In this document: piece after piece, positions 36,225-45,276 of the stretch
How the letters are laid out: each line of letters begins with the position of its first letter
Position numbering within the stretch: position 1 is the first letter of the stretch
Assembly: GCF_002909445.1 (NCBI RefSeq)
Contig: NZ_PPXC01000017.1
Span: 28,016 to 92,015 of the forward strand
Source of the DNA: Arthrobacter glacialis
GTDB lineage: Bacteria > Actinomycetota > Actinomycetes > Actinomycetales > Micrococcaceae
Direction: 5' to 3'
DNA length: 64,000 nt
The notes under the pieces: model-generated
Told to the model about the DNA's origin: nothing
Databases searched by the model: none
The model's input: the letters and a program-made list of their open reading frames with translations, nothing else
Made by a program: the position numbers and the translations under genes

Positions 36225-37250
36225 CTAGTCTCGCGCGGGACTCGCATCGGCATCCGCCACGTCCAGGTCCACAAGGTAGCCGCCACCACGCGTGAACGGC
36301 CCACGCAACTCGTCTAGACGCACCATGACCACGCCAAACATGATGAACAATCCACCCATCAACTGGATGAGCCGGGGCAGCTCGCCCAGCAGGATCCACG
36401 CCCAAATGACGGCAAAAAGCACTTCGAACAACGCCACAAAGGAGGCCACCTTGGACCCCAGCCCGCGCGTGGCAATAATGCCCACCACATAGGCGAACAC
36501 GGTTGTCACCAGTACCAGGCCCAGAACCGGCACAAACCAGGGCACCTGGTTTCCCGCGAACACCACATCGCTGGTGGTGTACGCCAGCGGCATCACACCC
36601 ACCAGCCCCATGCCAATGATCGCTGCGGCGCCCACAGCCATGCCGCCGCCAGCCATCAGGATCGGCGGCACGTTGTCGTCGGCACGGGCTGACATGACAA
36701 AGTAAAACGCCGAGCACACGGCCGCGGCCAAACCCCAGAGGATGCCCTCCACGCTGACCTGCTGGCTGCCGGCAAGATCGAGCACCAAAACCAACCCGCC
36801 CATGGCACTCGCTGCACCCAAAATCGTCAGGGCACGCGGCCGCTGGCGGGTCATCAGCCACGCCCACGCCACCAACAGCACGGGCGAGAGGTATTCCAGC
36901 AACAGGGCCACACCCACCGAAAGGTGCGCCACGGCGTTGAAGAAGAACAGCTGGCACAGGGCTATCGGGACAATTCCGTAGATAGCTATGCGCAGCAGCG
37001 AGCCCTTCACCGCGTGCCACTGCCGGACCAGAGTGATGATGACAGGAATGAGCAGGACAGCGGCGGCGCCGCCAATGCGGATGGCGACGGCCGCGCCCGG
37101 GGACCAGCCGGCGTCGAACAGCGACTTGGCAAAGGAGCCGGACAGGGCAAATGCCGCAGCCGAAACAAAGGCCAGCAACAGCGCCGGCGAGGCCACGGGT
37201 GTTCGGGTTGCGGCAGTGGGCACAACAGCTGTGTTCTTGGAAGAGGGCAT
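36225..37250 (-). CDS. EamA/DMT-family transporter (RhtA-like)
   Basis: 341 residues, ten membrane segments in two EamA halves. The first half has FALSGSFAKSLFDAGWSPGAAVAIRIGGAA and LLLEYLSPVLLVAWAW. The second has FEVLFAVIWAWILLGELPRLIQLMGG, as in RhtA/YdcZ-type amino-acid or metabolite exporters. It is divergent from a CGNR zinc-finger regulator, which probably controls it. Confidence 0.82.
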   Translation of the reverse strand: MPSSKNTAVVPTAATRTPVASPALLLAFVSAAAFALSGSFAKSLFDAGWSPGAAVAIRIGGAAAVLLIPVIITLVRQWHAVKGSLLRIAIYGIVPIALCQLFFFNAVAHLSVGVALLLEYLSPVLLVAWAWLMTRQRPRALTILGAASAMGGLVLVLDLAGSQQVSVEGILWGLAAAVCSAFYFVMSARADDNVPPILMAGGGMAVGAAAIIGMGLVGVMPLAYTTSDVVFAGNQVPWFVPVLGLVLVTTVFAYVVGIIATRGLGSKVASFVALFEVLFAVIWAWILLGELPRLIQLMGGLFIMFGVVMVRLDELRGPFTRGGGYLVDLDVADADASPARD

Positions 37251-37263
37251 GAGAGCATCCGTA

Positions 37264-37319
37264 TGTCAGGAGTGTAAGGCGTTAGACTAATGACACTACG
37301 CCCGTCAATTGTCAGGAGT
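37264..37319. promoter_or_regulatory. Direct repeat in the EamA/CGNR divergent gap
   Basis: TGTCAGGAGT occurs at 37264-37273 and again at 37310-37319, 46 bp apart. The second copy also supplies the ribosome site of the CGNR gene. It may be a coincidence of ribosome-site sequence or a pair of binding half-sites for the CGNR protein. Confidence 0.35.
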
Positions 37320-37323
37320 CAAC

Positions 37324-37893
37324 ATGGTCTTTACTAATGACACGGAAGTGGCTTTGCAGTCAGCCGCCAATCTGATCAACACAGCACCCAGTTCAGTCGA
37401 AGCTGACCTGAGTGTCACGGGGCACGACACCCTGGCGAGCATGGATGATCTGGACGCGTTTGTGCTGCGGGAACAATTTAGCGGATCACGCGAGCATTCG
37501 CCCGCTGAGGTCAAGGCAGTGCGCGCCATGCGCAGCGAACTGCGGATCATCTTTACCGCGGATGAGGACACTGCGGCGGTCATGACCAATGCACTTCTGG
37601 CCCGCGCCCACGCACTGCCGCAACTGGTTAAGCACGACCAATGGGATTGGCACCTGCACGCAACAGCGCCAGCAGCTCCCCTGGCCCAGCGCATGGGGGT
37701 TGAGGCGGCCATGGCCCTGGTGGATGTGATCCGCGCCAAGGAACTGGGCCGGCTGAAAATATGCGCCGCCCCGGACTGCCAGGCGGTGCTCATCGACCTG
37801 TCCAAGAACAGGTCCCGACGGTATTGCGATACCGGCAATTGCGGCAACCGAGCCCATGTGGCCGCCTACCGGCGTCGCAAATCAACCGGTTAA
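37324..37893 (+). CDS. CGNR zinc-finger transcription regulator (ABATE domain)
   Basis: 189 residues from the ATG at 37324, with AGGAG 5 nt upstream. The C-terminal zinc finger has ligands in CAAPDCQAV and YCDTGNCGNR, followed by AHVAAYRRRK, the standard CGNR form. The N-terminal ABATE-type domain binds ligands. It is divergent from the EamA exporter, suggesting a regulator/exporter pair. Confidence 0.85.
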   Translation: MVFTNDTEVALQSAANLINTAPSSVEADLSVTGHDTLASMDDLDAFVLREQFSGSREHSPAEVKAVRAMRSELRIIFTADEDTAAVMTNALLARAHALPQLVKHDQWDWHLHATAPAAPLAQRMGVEAAMALVDVIRAKELGRLKICAAPDCQAVLIDLSKNRSRRYCDTGNCGNRAHVAAYRRRKSTG

Positions 37894-37897
37894 ACAC

Positions 37898-37958
37898 ATC
37901 GAACGGGCAGCAGTTGTCGATGTTGGAGTCCTACATCAACAACTACTGCCCGTTCGAT
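37898..37958. terminator. Second copy of the GCAGTAGTTGTTGA-type hairpin
   Basis: 26-nt arms (37898-37923 and 37933-37958) with two mismatched pairs and a 9-nt loop. The right arm is nearly identical to that of 8554-8610. It again sits between convergent genes (CGNR and ngcG). It lacks the T-tract, so termination is likely weaker than at the first copy. Confidence 0.75.
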
Positions 37959-37973
37959 CTGGGGAAAGACGAG

Positions 37974-38870
37974 TTACTTCATGGTTCCTGCAGACACCGA
38001 GCCCTGAAGCTGGCGCTGGAAGAGGATGTACATGACCAAAACAGGAACAACCACAATGATGGCTGCCGCGAACAGTGAACCAAAGTCCACCGCGTAGCCC
38101 TGCTGGCCGGCGAAGGCAGCAATACCCTGCGAAAGAACATAGTTCTCACGCTTGGTGTTGATGGCCACGGGGATCAGGTACTGGTTCCACAAACCCAGGA
38201 AGTTGAAGATGGCAACGGATGCCATACCAGGCTTGGCCATGGGCAGCATGATCTGGAAGAAGGTGCGCCATTCACCGGCGCCGTCAATCTGTGCCGCTTC
38301 AGCAATTTCGCTCGGCAGAGCCTTGAAGAAGGAGAACAGGAAGAACACGGTGAAGGGAAGCGCGAACGCCACGTAGACAATGATCAAACCGGGCAAGGTA
38401 TTCAACAGTCCCATGTTTTTCAAGATGAAGAACAAGGGCACAATGGCCAGGAAGATCGGGAACGTCAGGCCTGCGAGCATCAGGTAGTAGATGGCACGCG
38501 AACCCGGGAAGACAAAGCGAGCCAAAACATAGGCGCACATGGCCCCCAGCACCATCACGATGACGAGCGCAGCGCCCACCACAATGACCGTGTTGAAGAA
38601 GTACGATCCGATTCCGGCCGTGTTCCACGCGTTGACGTAGTTCTGGAACTGCCAAACCTCAGGCAGGGAGAACGGTGACGCAAAGATCTCTGACGTTGTC
38701 TTGAACGAGGAGAGCAGGGTCCAGCCCAGGGGCACCAGCACCAGCAGGGACCACAGGGCCAGCATGGTGTGCGAAACACCCGCTACCACCTTGTCGCCTT
38801 TAGTCTCCTGAGACTTGCGCTCAACATGTCCGTGGGCTGCCGGCTTGTTCTTAGCAATATTCAAAGCCAT
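37974..38870 (-). CDS. ngcG: GlcNAc/chitobiose ABC transporter permease (MalG type)
   Basis: 298 residues from the ATG at 38870, which overlaps the previous stop (TAATG). Six membrane segments; the EAA loop is IAEAAQIDGAGEWRTFFQIMLPM. It is the last gene of ngcE-ngcF-ngcG. The GlcNAc assignment depends on the binding protein and the kinase, SIS and RpiR genes next door. As for the galactoside importer, the ATPase must come from elsewhere. Confidence 0.8.
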   Translation of the reverse strand: MALNIAKNKPAAHGHVERKSQETKGDKVVAGVSHTMLALWSLLVLVPLGWTLLSSFKTTSEIFASPFSLPEVWQFQNYVNAWNTAGIGSYFFNTVIVVGAALVIVMVLGAMCAYVLARFVFPGSRAIYYLMLAGLTFPIFLAIVPLFFILKNMGLLNTLPGLIIVYVAFALPFTVFFLFSFFKALPSEIAEAAQIDGAGEWRTFFQIMLPMAKPGMASVAIFNFLGLWNQYLIPVAINTKRENYVLSQGIAAFAGQQGYAVDFGSLFAAAIIVVVPVLVMYILFQRQLQGSVSAGTMK

Positions 38871-39865
38871 TATTCTGACACATCCTTGTTGCCGCCGGTC
38901 CAACGGTTCACCAGGAACACCAGTGCCGAGAAGATCAATGTAATTACTGCCAGGACCACACCCATGGCACAGGCAAGGCCGAACTGACCCTTGGAGAATG
39001 CCGTGGTGAACAGCTTCTGCGACATGACCAAGGTGGAGTTCTCGGGCCCACCCGTGGAGTTCAAGATGGACATGTACACAAATGCGTCCAAAGCCAGGAT
39101 GCCCATGTAGACGTAGGCTGTCTGGATGTTGTCACGGATCAGCGGGATGGTGATGTTGATGGCCGTGCGGAAGCGGCCGGCGCCATCGATGCGGGCAGCT
39201 TCAAAGGTTTCAGCGGGGATGCCCTTGATGGCTGCGATGAACAAGATCATGTAGAAGCCAACAAAGCCCCACACAATAACAACCATCGAGGCGATCATGG
39301 CCGTGCGGGAATCACCCAGCCAGGGGAAGTCCTTGAAACCGTCCAGCCCAATGCCCGTCAGGATGCCGTTGAGCAATCCGTTGTCCGGGTTGAAGATTTG
39401 CGCCCAGATGATGCCGATGACGACGGCGGGGATCACGTAGGGGAAGAAGGAGACAATGCGGTAGAAACCGGCACCCTTCAGGCCCTTGATCTGCCCGCGG
39501 CTGCTGCCACCAATGGTGACCAACGTTGCCAGCACCAGGGCCAGAATGACCGTAATGACAGGCAGGAAGATCGCCAGGACAATACTGTTTCGCACAGACA
39601 ACATGAAGATGTCGTCATTGAAAAGCTTGACATAGTTGCCAAGGCCCACGAACGGCATGTTGTTGTCGAAGCCGCTCCAGCTGGTCATCGAGTAGTACAC
39701 CGCCTGGACAAAAGGCGAGATCACGAAGACCAGATAGATCACCAACGGCAGTCCCAAAAAGACTGCCATGAAGCTGACCTTATCGAATGTCAATTTTTTC
39801 CGGCGCCGCCGGGCGGTGGCGACAACGCCACCGCCCGACTGCACTTCGTTTGTTACTTGAGTCAC
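38870..39865 (-). CDS. ngcF: GlcNAc/chitobiose ABC transporter permease (MalF type)
   Basis: 331 residues, six membrane segments. The EAA loop reads TFEAARIDGAGRFRTAINITIPL. A basic N-terminus (ATARRRRKKLTF) precedes the first membrane helix. Its start overlaps the ngcE stop by 4 bp and its stop overlaps the ngcG start, so the three are coupled. Confidence 0.8.
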   Translation of the reverse strand: MTQVTNEVQSGGGVVATARRRRKKLTFDKVSFMAVFLGLPLVIYLVFVISPFVQAVYYSMTSWSGFDNNMPFVGLGNYVKLFNDDIFMLSVRNSIVLAIFLPVITVILALVLATLVTIGGSSRGQIKGLKGAGFYRIVSFFPYVIPAVVIGIIWAQIFNPDNGLLNGILTGIGLDGFKDFPWLGDSRTAMIASMVVIVWGFVGFYMILFIAAIKGIPAETFEAARIDGAGRFRTAINITIPLIRDNIQTAYVYMGILALDAFVYMSILNSTGGPENSTLVMSQKLFTTAFSKGQFGLACAMGVVLAVITLIFSALVFLVNRWTGGNKDVSE

Positions 39866-41277
39866 TTCACTTCAATCTTCTTGACCGAATCGTCCTTGGC
39901 AACCTTGTCGGTGATGGACTGCAGAGCCTTGGTCAGACCGGCAACGTCGAGCTTGCCGTCCAGGAAGGAGTTCCACGGGACCAGCATGTCGGCGTTCATG
40001 CCGTACAGGTCGATGAAGTTCCAGGTGAAGATGTCCTTGCCAGCAGCATCCAGCAACGTGGTCTGGGAGACCAGCGCGGTGGAACCGAAGCCGTCGGCGG
40101 GAACGGTGCCCTTGACAACTGTCGGAGCCAGCTTGGTCTTGGCGAAGTTGGTTGCAGCTTCCTTGGAGAGCATGGTGCGCAGCAATTCCTTGCCTGCAGC
40201 AGCATTGGCGCCCTTGGAGGGAACAATGAAGGGCTCGCCAGCTGCGGAGTGCAGACCCGTCTGAGCGATCTTCGGGCTGGCAGAAACAACAGGAACGGCA
40301 GCACCTGTCATCTTGAAGTCAGCCTTGGTCTGGTCCTTCATTTCGTTCTCAATCCAAGAACCTGAAGGGTAGAGCAGCGCATCCTGATTGTTGCTCCACT
40401 GTGCTTGAGCGGCGGTGAAGACGGTGCCGGCGCCGCCGGGCTTGATGTATCCAGCCGCAACGATCTTCTCGAGTGCGGTGAAGACACTCTGGATCGCCGG
40501 GTTGGACCAGGCATCGGACTTCAGGTTTTCAAGAGCCAAGCGGACTTCGTCGCCGCCTTCCTTGATGGCTGAGGCGATGGCCATTTCCTGGTAGTACGTG
40601 GCAGCTTCCTTGCCAAATACAAACAGGTACTTGCCCTTTTCCTTAGCCTGGGCGCCGAGAGCCATCGCTTCTTCCCAGGTAGTGGGAACCTTCCAGCTAT
40701 TGGCGTCGAACAGTGACTTGGAGTACCACATTGCGTAAACGGTGAGCACGTAGTTGATGGCAGCAACCTTGCCGTCAAATGTACCCGGAGCCAAAACGCC
40801 GTCGTACAGCGTGTCAGCAATCTTGGTGCCCTCGAGGTTGTTGGACTCGGTAACGCTCTTGAGGTCTTCGAGCTGATCCAAGATGGTGCTGAAGCCAATG
40901 GACTTGGCACCGGAGTTATCAATCAGGTCCGGCGGAGTGCCACCGACAAAGCGGGGCTGCAGTTCCTGAGCAATATCGGTGGAGGGGCTGATCTTGACTT
41001 CCATGTTCGGGAAGTTCTTCTTGACGATCGCACCAGCGAACTCGACGTAGTCGATGCCGTAGCCACCCTTGAAGATTACAGCGTCAAGAACGCCGGAATC
41101 AGCAACCGCGAACGGGTTCTTGGCGTCGGCACCTGCGGCGGGAGCGCCGGAAGTAGCTGCAGGCGTGGAGCCGCCTGCACAGGAGGCCAAGGCTCCACCC
41201 AAGGGCAAGAGCACGGCGGTGGCCAGGGCACCGCGGAGGAATCCACGACGCTGCAGCGGCTTGTTCTGAATACTCAT
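39862..41277 (-). CDS. ngcE: GlcNAc/diacetylchitobiose-binding protein, NgcE type
   Basis: 471 residues from the ATG at 41277. The signal peptide has twin arginines (QRRGFLRG) and a lipobox ending at Cys (ALASC), so it is probably a Tat-exported lipoprotein. The body is a family-1 solute-binding protein. The region VLDAVIFKGGYGIDYVEFAGAIVK and STDIAQELQPRFVGG resembles actinobacterial NgcE. It captures N-acetylglucosamine or chitobiose for NgcFG. Confidence 0.75.
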   Translation of the reverse strand: MSIQNKPLQRRGFLRGALATAVLLPLGGALASCAGGSTPAATSGAPAAGADAKNPFAVADSGVLDAVIFKGGYGIDYVEFAGAIVKKNFPNMEVKISPSTDIAQELQPRFVGGTPPDLIDNSGAKSIGFSTILDQLEDLKSVTESNNLEGTKIADTLYDGVLAPGTFDGKVAAINYVLTVYAMWYSKSLFDANSWKVPTTWEEAMALGAQAKEKGKYLFVFGKEAATYYQEMAIASAIKEGGDEVRLALENLKSDAWSNPAIQSVFTALEKIVAAGYIKPGGAGTVFTAAQAQWSNNQDALLYPSGSWIENEMKDQTKADFKMTGAAVPVVSASPKIAQTGLHSAAGEPFIVPSKGANAAAGKELLRTMLSKEAATNFAKTKLAPTVVKGTVPADGFGSTALVSQTTLLDAAGKDIFTWNFIDLYGMNADMLVPWNSFLDGKLDVAGLTKALQSITDKVAKDDSVKKIEVK

Positions 41278-41282
41278 TCTAT

Positions 41283-41350
41283 GTACTGCCTTCCATTGAT
41301 GGTACGAACGCTTAATCGGTACTGCCTTGTACTTTTTAGTACTGGTACTG
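41283..41350. promoter_or_regulatory. Cluster of GTACTG repeats upstream of ngcE
   Basis: GTACTG occurs four times (41283, 41319, 41339, 41345). One pair forms GTAC-TTTTTA-GTAC (41329-41342). All lie within 75 bp of the ngcE start on the minus strand. This is probably the control region of the transporter operon; the regulator is unassigned. It does not match the DasR consensus well. Confidence 0.5.
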
Positions 41351-41408
41351 CATTTCATTCGGCTGACTTCACGCGCTGTAGCGATCTTCAACTACGTAGC
41401 TGTTGGAA

Positions 41409-42182
41409 TCACGCCTCACGCCTGAGCCGGCCAGCATACTGGCCCACCAGTGCGGTATTGTGTTCGTCCCCGCCCGGGATATTTGCCGAAATATAGATGG
41501 GCGGTTTCTTCCCCGCACGGACCAGGCATTGCACCGTCTCGATGGTCAGCAGCTGCGCAATATATGCAGCCGTGATCGATGAGACGGCACCAACACCTCC
41601 TCCGCCGGAAACCTCTAGGGTCGTGTCGCCATACGGCGCCCTGTTATCGATAACAATATCTGCAATCTCACTGAGACGCACACCACTTGGGTGCTTTGTG
41701 TCGACGGCATTTGTGTGTTCCAGACTGGTGACGGCTATCACCTTGTGACCGCGGGCCTTGGCAGCCAAGGCCAAACCCACAATGGAGCCGTTCACGCCTG
41801 AATTGGAGGCGATGATGAATATGTCGCGGGGATCAACCAGTGAGAGGTTGAACAACTCCTCCGCTACGCCCGTGTCACGCTCCAAAACCGAACCCTCGAG
41901 CGAGTCCAAGGCGGCAACGTCGCGGTCGCCATGGAGCACCAGGTCACGCAGTGCAATCTTGCTCGTGGGGATCAAGCCCCCGGCGCGGCCGGCAATTTCC
42001 ATGGCGAACGCCTCGGAGTGGCCGGTGCCAAATGCTTGAATGACCCCGTCATTGGCCAACGAGTCAGCCATGGCCTGCGCAGCTTCGCTGACACCGCCCG
42101 CAAGGGCCCAGGCAGTAATGGCTTCAAGCCTCGAGGAAACTTCCAAACTAAAACTTGTGATGGACTCAGTAATGATCCTCAC
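41409..42182 (-). CDS. SIS-domain sugar-phosphate isomerase/etherase-like protein (UPF0309-like)
   Basis: 257 residues if started at the GTG at 42182; the frame is open to an ATG at 42302, but that stretch overlaps the regulator gene. SIS fold: FGTGHSEAFAMEIAGRAGG, FIIASNSGVNGSIVGLALAAKARGHKVIAVTS. Related to MurQ and UPF0309 proteins that act on GlcNAc- or MurNAc-phosphate. The context (RpiR upstream, ngcEFG downstream, kinase opposite) suggests an amino-sugar phosphate step. The start codon is uncertain. Confidence 0.7.
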   Translation of the reverse strand: MRIITESITSFSLEVSSRLEAITAWALAGGVSEAAQAMADSLANDGVIQAFGTGHSEAFAMEIAGRAGGLIPTSKIALRDLVLHGDRDVAALDSLEGSVLERDTGVAEELFNLSLVDPRDIFIIASNSGVNGSIVGLALAAKARGHKVIAVTSLEHTNAVDTKHPSGVRLSEIADIVIDNRAPYGDTTLEVSGGGGVGAVSSITAAYIAQLLTIETVQCLVRAGKKPPIYISANIPGGDEHNTALVGQYAGRLRREA

Positions 42183-43137
42183 CCCTTCCGGTGTTGCGCT
42201 GACTCCTGTGCGTACCCAGTTCAAGTCGCGCAGCCCTGGTGGGGCGGCGGTGCGGGGATACTGCCATGGCGGAGGCTGCCAGCTTTGAGGTGGTTTGGGC
42301 AAAATTCACCTGGGCCACCAGTAAATAGATCAAATCAATAACCAGCAGTTGCACGTGCTTGGCGGAAAGGTCATCCGGCTGCAGGAACTGCTCATGCACC
42401 GAGGTGATGATGGAAGCATCGGCACTCTCCGCCAGGGGGGACCCGGGGTTGTTGCTCAGCGCCACAGTCAGGGCACCCGCCTCACCGGCTTCACGCAACA
42501 TTTGCAGGGTCTCTTCGGTGCGGCCAGTGTTTGAAATACCAATGGCAACCGAGTTCGTGTCCTGAATGGCGGCGCTGGTCAGGCCTGCATGCACCTCCGA
42601 CCAATGATGGGCATTAATGCCAATCCGGTACAGGCGCGACTGCAGCTCCTTGGCCATGACGGCACTGCCGCCAATGCCATAGATGTCCACATGGTTGCTC
42701 ATGGCGATGCGGCGGGCGATCTTGTTCATCAAGGCCAAATCCATGACGGCGGCAGTCTCCTCCAGCGAACGCGTATGGGCGTTTACCAGGGTGCTGAGCA
42801 CATCACGCGGAGAGTCGTCGGGGCCAAAGGCCCGGCCAATATCGGCTTTCCACGATTCCCGCGCGTCACTGCGGCCCAAGTCGGAGGCAATGCTGACCCG
42901 GAAGGGAACATAGCCGGCATATCCAAGCAAGCGGCAGAACCGAGTCACAGTGGCCGGGGACGTTTTTGTTTGTTCCGCAAGTTCCATGATGGACAGTTCC
43001 AGAGGCGCCTGCGGGTGCTCCAAAAGATACGTGCCGATTTTTGCCATGGCGGCCGGCATGTCAGGTAGTTTTGCCTGAATGCGGTTCACGACGCCGGCAG
43101 CTGTTACTGCTGCGGGAGTTGGCGTGAAGGCTGACAT
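42166..43137 (-). CDS. RpiR/MurR-family transcriptional regulator
   Basis: 323 residues. The N-terminal HTH_6 domain has ELAEQTKTSPATVTRFCRLLGYAGY. The C-terminal SIS domain (VDIYGIGGSAVMAKELQSRLYRIG to IGISNTGRTEETLQML) binds a phosphosugar effector. It overlaps the SIS-protein gene by about 17 bp and is divergent from the kinase gene. It likely senses an amino-sugar phosphate and controls both directions. Confidence 0.88.
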   Translation of the reverse strand: MSAFTPTPAAVTAAGVVNRIQAKLPDMPAAMAKIGTYLLEHPQAPLELSIMELAEQTKTSPATVTRFCRLLGYAGYVPFRVSIASDLGRSDARESWKADIGRAFGPDDSPRDVLSTLVNAHTRSLEETAAVMDLALMNKIARRIAMSNHVDIYGIGGSAVMAKELQSRLYRIGINAHHWSEVHAGLTSAAIQDTNSVAIGISNTGRTEETLQMLREAGEAGALTVALSNNPGSPLAESADASIITSVHEQFLQPDDLSAKHVQLLVIDLIYLLVAQVNFAQTTSKLAASAMAVSPHRRPTRAARLELGTHRSQRNTGRGEDHY

Positions 43138-43166
43138 GTGAAAATCCGTTTCTTTTAGGTGACTAC

Positions 43167-43183
43167 ATAATGAAAACTATTAT
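43167..43183. promoter_or_regulatory. Possible RpiR operator between regulator and kinase genes
   Basis: ATAAT-GAAAACT-ATTAT is a 5-7-5 inverted repeat in the 92-bp AT-rich gap between the divergent starts. The sequence around it could also contain the -10 for the kinase. The assignment to RpiR is inference. Confidence 0.4.
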
Positions 43184-43229
43184 CACCGCAGATGTAAGTC
43201 AAGTCACACCTAGACACAGAATGGTAACG

Positions 43230-44207
43230 ATGCAAAACTTCCTCGCAATTGACGCCGGTGGCACCTCAACAAGGGCCGTTTTTCTCGATGCCTCCGGGCA
43301 GTGTCTGGGATACGGCACGGCAGGGGGAGGAAACCCGGTTTCGCGCGGATTTGAGCCCGCACTTGACGCCCTTGTGGGTGCCTCCAAAAAGGCACTTGGA
43401 GGGGGTGTCCAGCTCCTTGCCGGGACCTTGGTGGCCATGGCCGGCGCATCCCTTGAACTGCCAACACATTTGTTCCGGGAACGGTTTATTACGCTGGGAC
43501 TGACCGGAAATGTGGTGATTGAATCTGATCTATTGGCGGCCTTTTACTCTGGAAGCTATCAGGACAATGGCAGTGCTTTGATAGCTGGCACGGGAGCCGT
43601 GGGAGCCAGAATCTCGGCTAGCCGGCTTGCCGCGGTGGCCGACGGCACTGGCTGGCTTTTGGGGGATGAGGGCTCCGGTTTTTGGCTGGGACGCCAAGTG
43701 GCCCGGGCCGTGGCCGCCGCCCTTGATGGGCGAGGTGCACCCACAGCCCTGACGGAACTGGTCTTGGCAGACTTGGGCATCACCCTTGATCCCAGCCAGC
43801 GCACCCAGGGCCGGCTGCGGGCCCAGCAACAGCTGATCCGCAAGGTCTACGAGAGCAGCGCAATCGAACTCTCCAGATTTGCCCCGCTGGTGTTTGCCGT
43901 TGCGCAGGATCCCGTGGCCACGGACATCATCGAGCGGGCGGCCGACGCATTGGCCCGGACCCTTTTGGCCGTTGCCCCGGGCGCAGGCGAGCCACTGGTT
44001 TTTGGCGGCAGCGTGCTGACCAAGGGTGGCACCGTGGCCGCGGCCGTGGCGGCGCGATTGCTGGAGTCAACACCACCAATTTTGGTCCACGACGGGGTGG
44101 CGGGGGCAGCCGTCTTGGTGCTCAAGCGCCATGGCGTTGTGGTTGATGCGGCAGTGTTTGCACGCATTCAGGAGAGCCTTGCCGCACTGCGCGACGAGAG
44201 GATCTAG
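43230..44207 (+). CDS. BadF/BadG-family kinase, probable N-acetylglucosamine kinase
   Basis: 325 residues from the ATG at 43230 (an ATG at 43221 is equally possible). ASKHA-fold ATPase: the phosphate-1 motif is IDAGGTSTRAVFLD, followed by LIAGTGAVGARI and DGTGWLLGDEGSGFWLGRQVARA, as in bacterial GlcNAc kinases. It would phosphorylate imported GlcNAc to GlcNAc-6-P. It is divergent from the RpiR regulator and overlaps the next gene's stop by 4 bp. Confidence 0.8.
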   Translation: MQNFLAIDAGGTSTRAVFLDASGQCLGYGTAGGGNPVSRGFEPALDALVGASKKALGGGVQLLAGTLVAMAGASLELPTHLFRERFITLGLTGNVVIESDLLAAFYSGSYQDNGSALIAGTGAVGARISASRLAAVADGTGWLLGDEGSGFWLGRQVARAVAAALDGRGAPTALTELVLADLGITLDPSQRTQGRLRAQQQLIRKVYESSAIELSRFAPLVFAVAQDPVATDIIERAADALARTLLAVAPGAGEPLVFGGSVLTKGGTVAAAVAARLLESTPPILVHDGVAGAAVLVLKRHGVVVDAAVFARIQESLAALRDERI

Positions 44208-44584
44208 CGTGAGGCGGTGTCGCCGTCGTCCGTGGCATCGGTGGGCTCTGCGGCGGTGCCCCGTGCCTCTTCGGCCCGGGCTGCCGTGTCAGCCCGCGCC
44301 TGCTTGAGCCTGTCGGAGGACTTGCGGTTCACACCCAAGCCTTCGCTGAGGTAGTCGTCATTTTCCTTGTGGCCCATGACTAGCAGGGAAGCTATCAGCA
44401 GTGTGGCGATGAAGGCGATGCCGAAGGCAATGCCGCCCAGATCCCAGCGGAGGCCGTGCTTGGTGCCGCCGGCCGAAACCACCAGGGTGACGATTCCTGC
44501 TACAGCACCCATCGCGAAGGAGAAGCTGAGGGGGAACTTGATGGAGTTGCCCGAGTTTGGGTTCGCCGGCTCTGAACTGCCCAC
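44204..44584 (-). CDS. Small two-segment membrane protein, unknown function
   Basis: 126 residues, GTG start at 44584 with AGGA 7 nt upstream. Two hydrophobic segments (about residues 19-40 and 48-70) are followed by a charged, Ala/Glu-rich cytoplasmic tail. I recognise no domain. It overlaps the convergent kinase stop by 4 bp. Confidence 0.6.
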   Translation of the reverse strand: MGSSEPANPNSGNSIKFPLSFSFAMGAVAGIVTLVVSAGGTKHGLRWDLGGIAFGIAFIATLLIASLLVMGHKENDDYLSEGLGVNRKSSDRLKQARADTAARAEEARGTAAEPTDATDDGDTASR

Positions 44585-44658
44585 AATTGATCCTTTAGCT
44601 TGGTTGGTGTTGCGCGCACCACGCGTTTCTACGCAAAGTAGAACATTTGACTTCTAGT

Positions 44659-45267
44659 TTACTGGCCTTTTGCCGTGTAGCCGTCATGGCGCAAGGTGAG
44701 GGCCGACAACACCCACAGGGCACCCGTCATCAGGGCGCCACCACCGGCAACGCCCATCAGCGCGTGAGGCCCCGCTGCGGCAAAGAAGGGAAGCAGAATT
44801 CCGGTGCCGAGGCCCAAAACTCCGGAGATAAGCCAGTCGTTGCCCAGTGCAGACTTAGCGTGTGCCGTTCCGGCTGGCCGGTAAAGTGCCGAAAAAAGCT
44901 CGGCTCCACCCATGACGGCGAGCGCGGCCCCGCCAAGCACCGCCGCCACCAGTGTGCTCGCCGAGATGGCCACCACCACGCCACTGACTGCCAGAAGACC
45001 CGCGGCACCAAGGAGCACCAGCCGCCGGGCGTCATTGCGGGTCAAGGAAAGCGTGCGCACGCTCAAGTACTGCGCGGCAGCTGCGGCCAGAAGATAAGCG
45101 CCAAGGGCCAGGCACAGGCCCAAGGTGCCCGGTGCACCCCAAAATACTGTTGTGAGGCCAAAGGCCAAGGTGACCAGGGCGCGCAGAAGTACGGCTCGCC
45201 AGAGGAGTGGCGTATTGGCCACGCTCATGTTGGCAGCGGCAGATTGGGGAAGGGCAGTTTCACTCAC
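44659..45267 (-). CDS. Six-segment membrane protein resembling HdeD/DUF308
   Basis: 202 residues with six evenly spaced hydrophobic helices and short loops. The repeated R-x-L-x-x-FG pattern (LLRALVTLAFGL) and the paired-helix layout resemble HdeD/DUF308 proteins, but this is a weak match. It follows the MATE gene 9 bp downstream on the same strand, suggesting one transcript LysR-MATE-this gene. Confidence 0.55.
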   Translation of the reverse strand: MSETALPQSAAANMSVANTPLLWRAVLLRALVTLAFGLTTVFWGAPGTLGLCLALGAYLLAAAAAQYLSVRTLSLTRNDARRLVLLGAAGLLAVSGVVVAISASTLVAAVLGGAALAVMGGAELFSALYRPAGTAHAKSALGNDWLISGVLGLGTGILLPFFAAAGPHALMGVAGGGALMTGALWVLSALTLRHDGYTAKGQ

Positions 45268-45276
45268 CCACTAATT

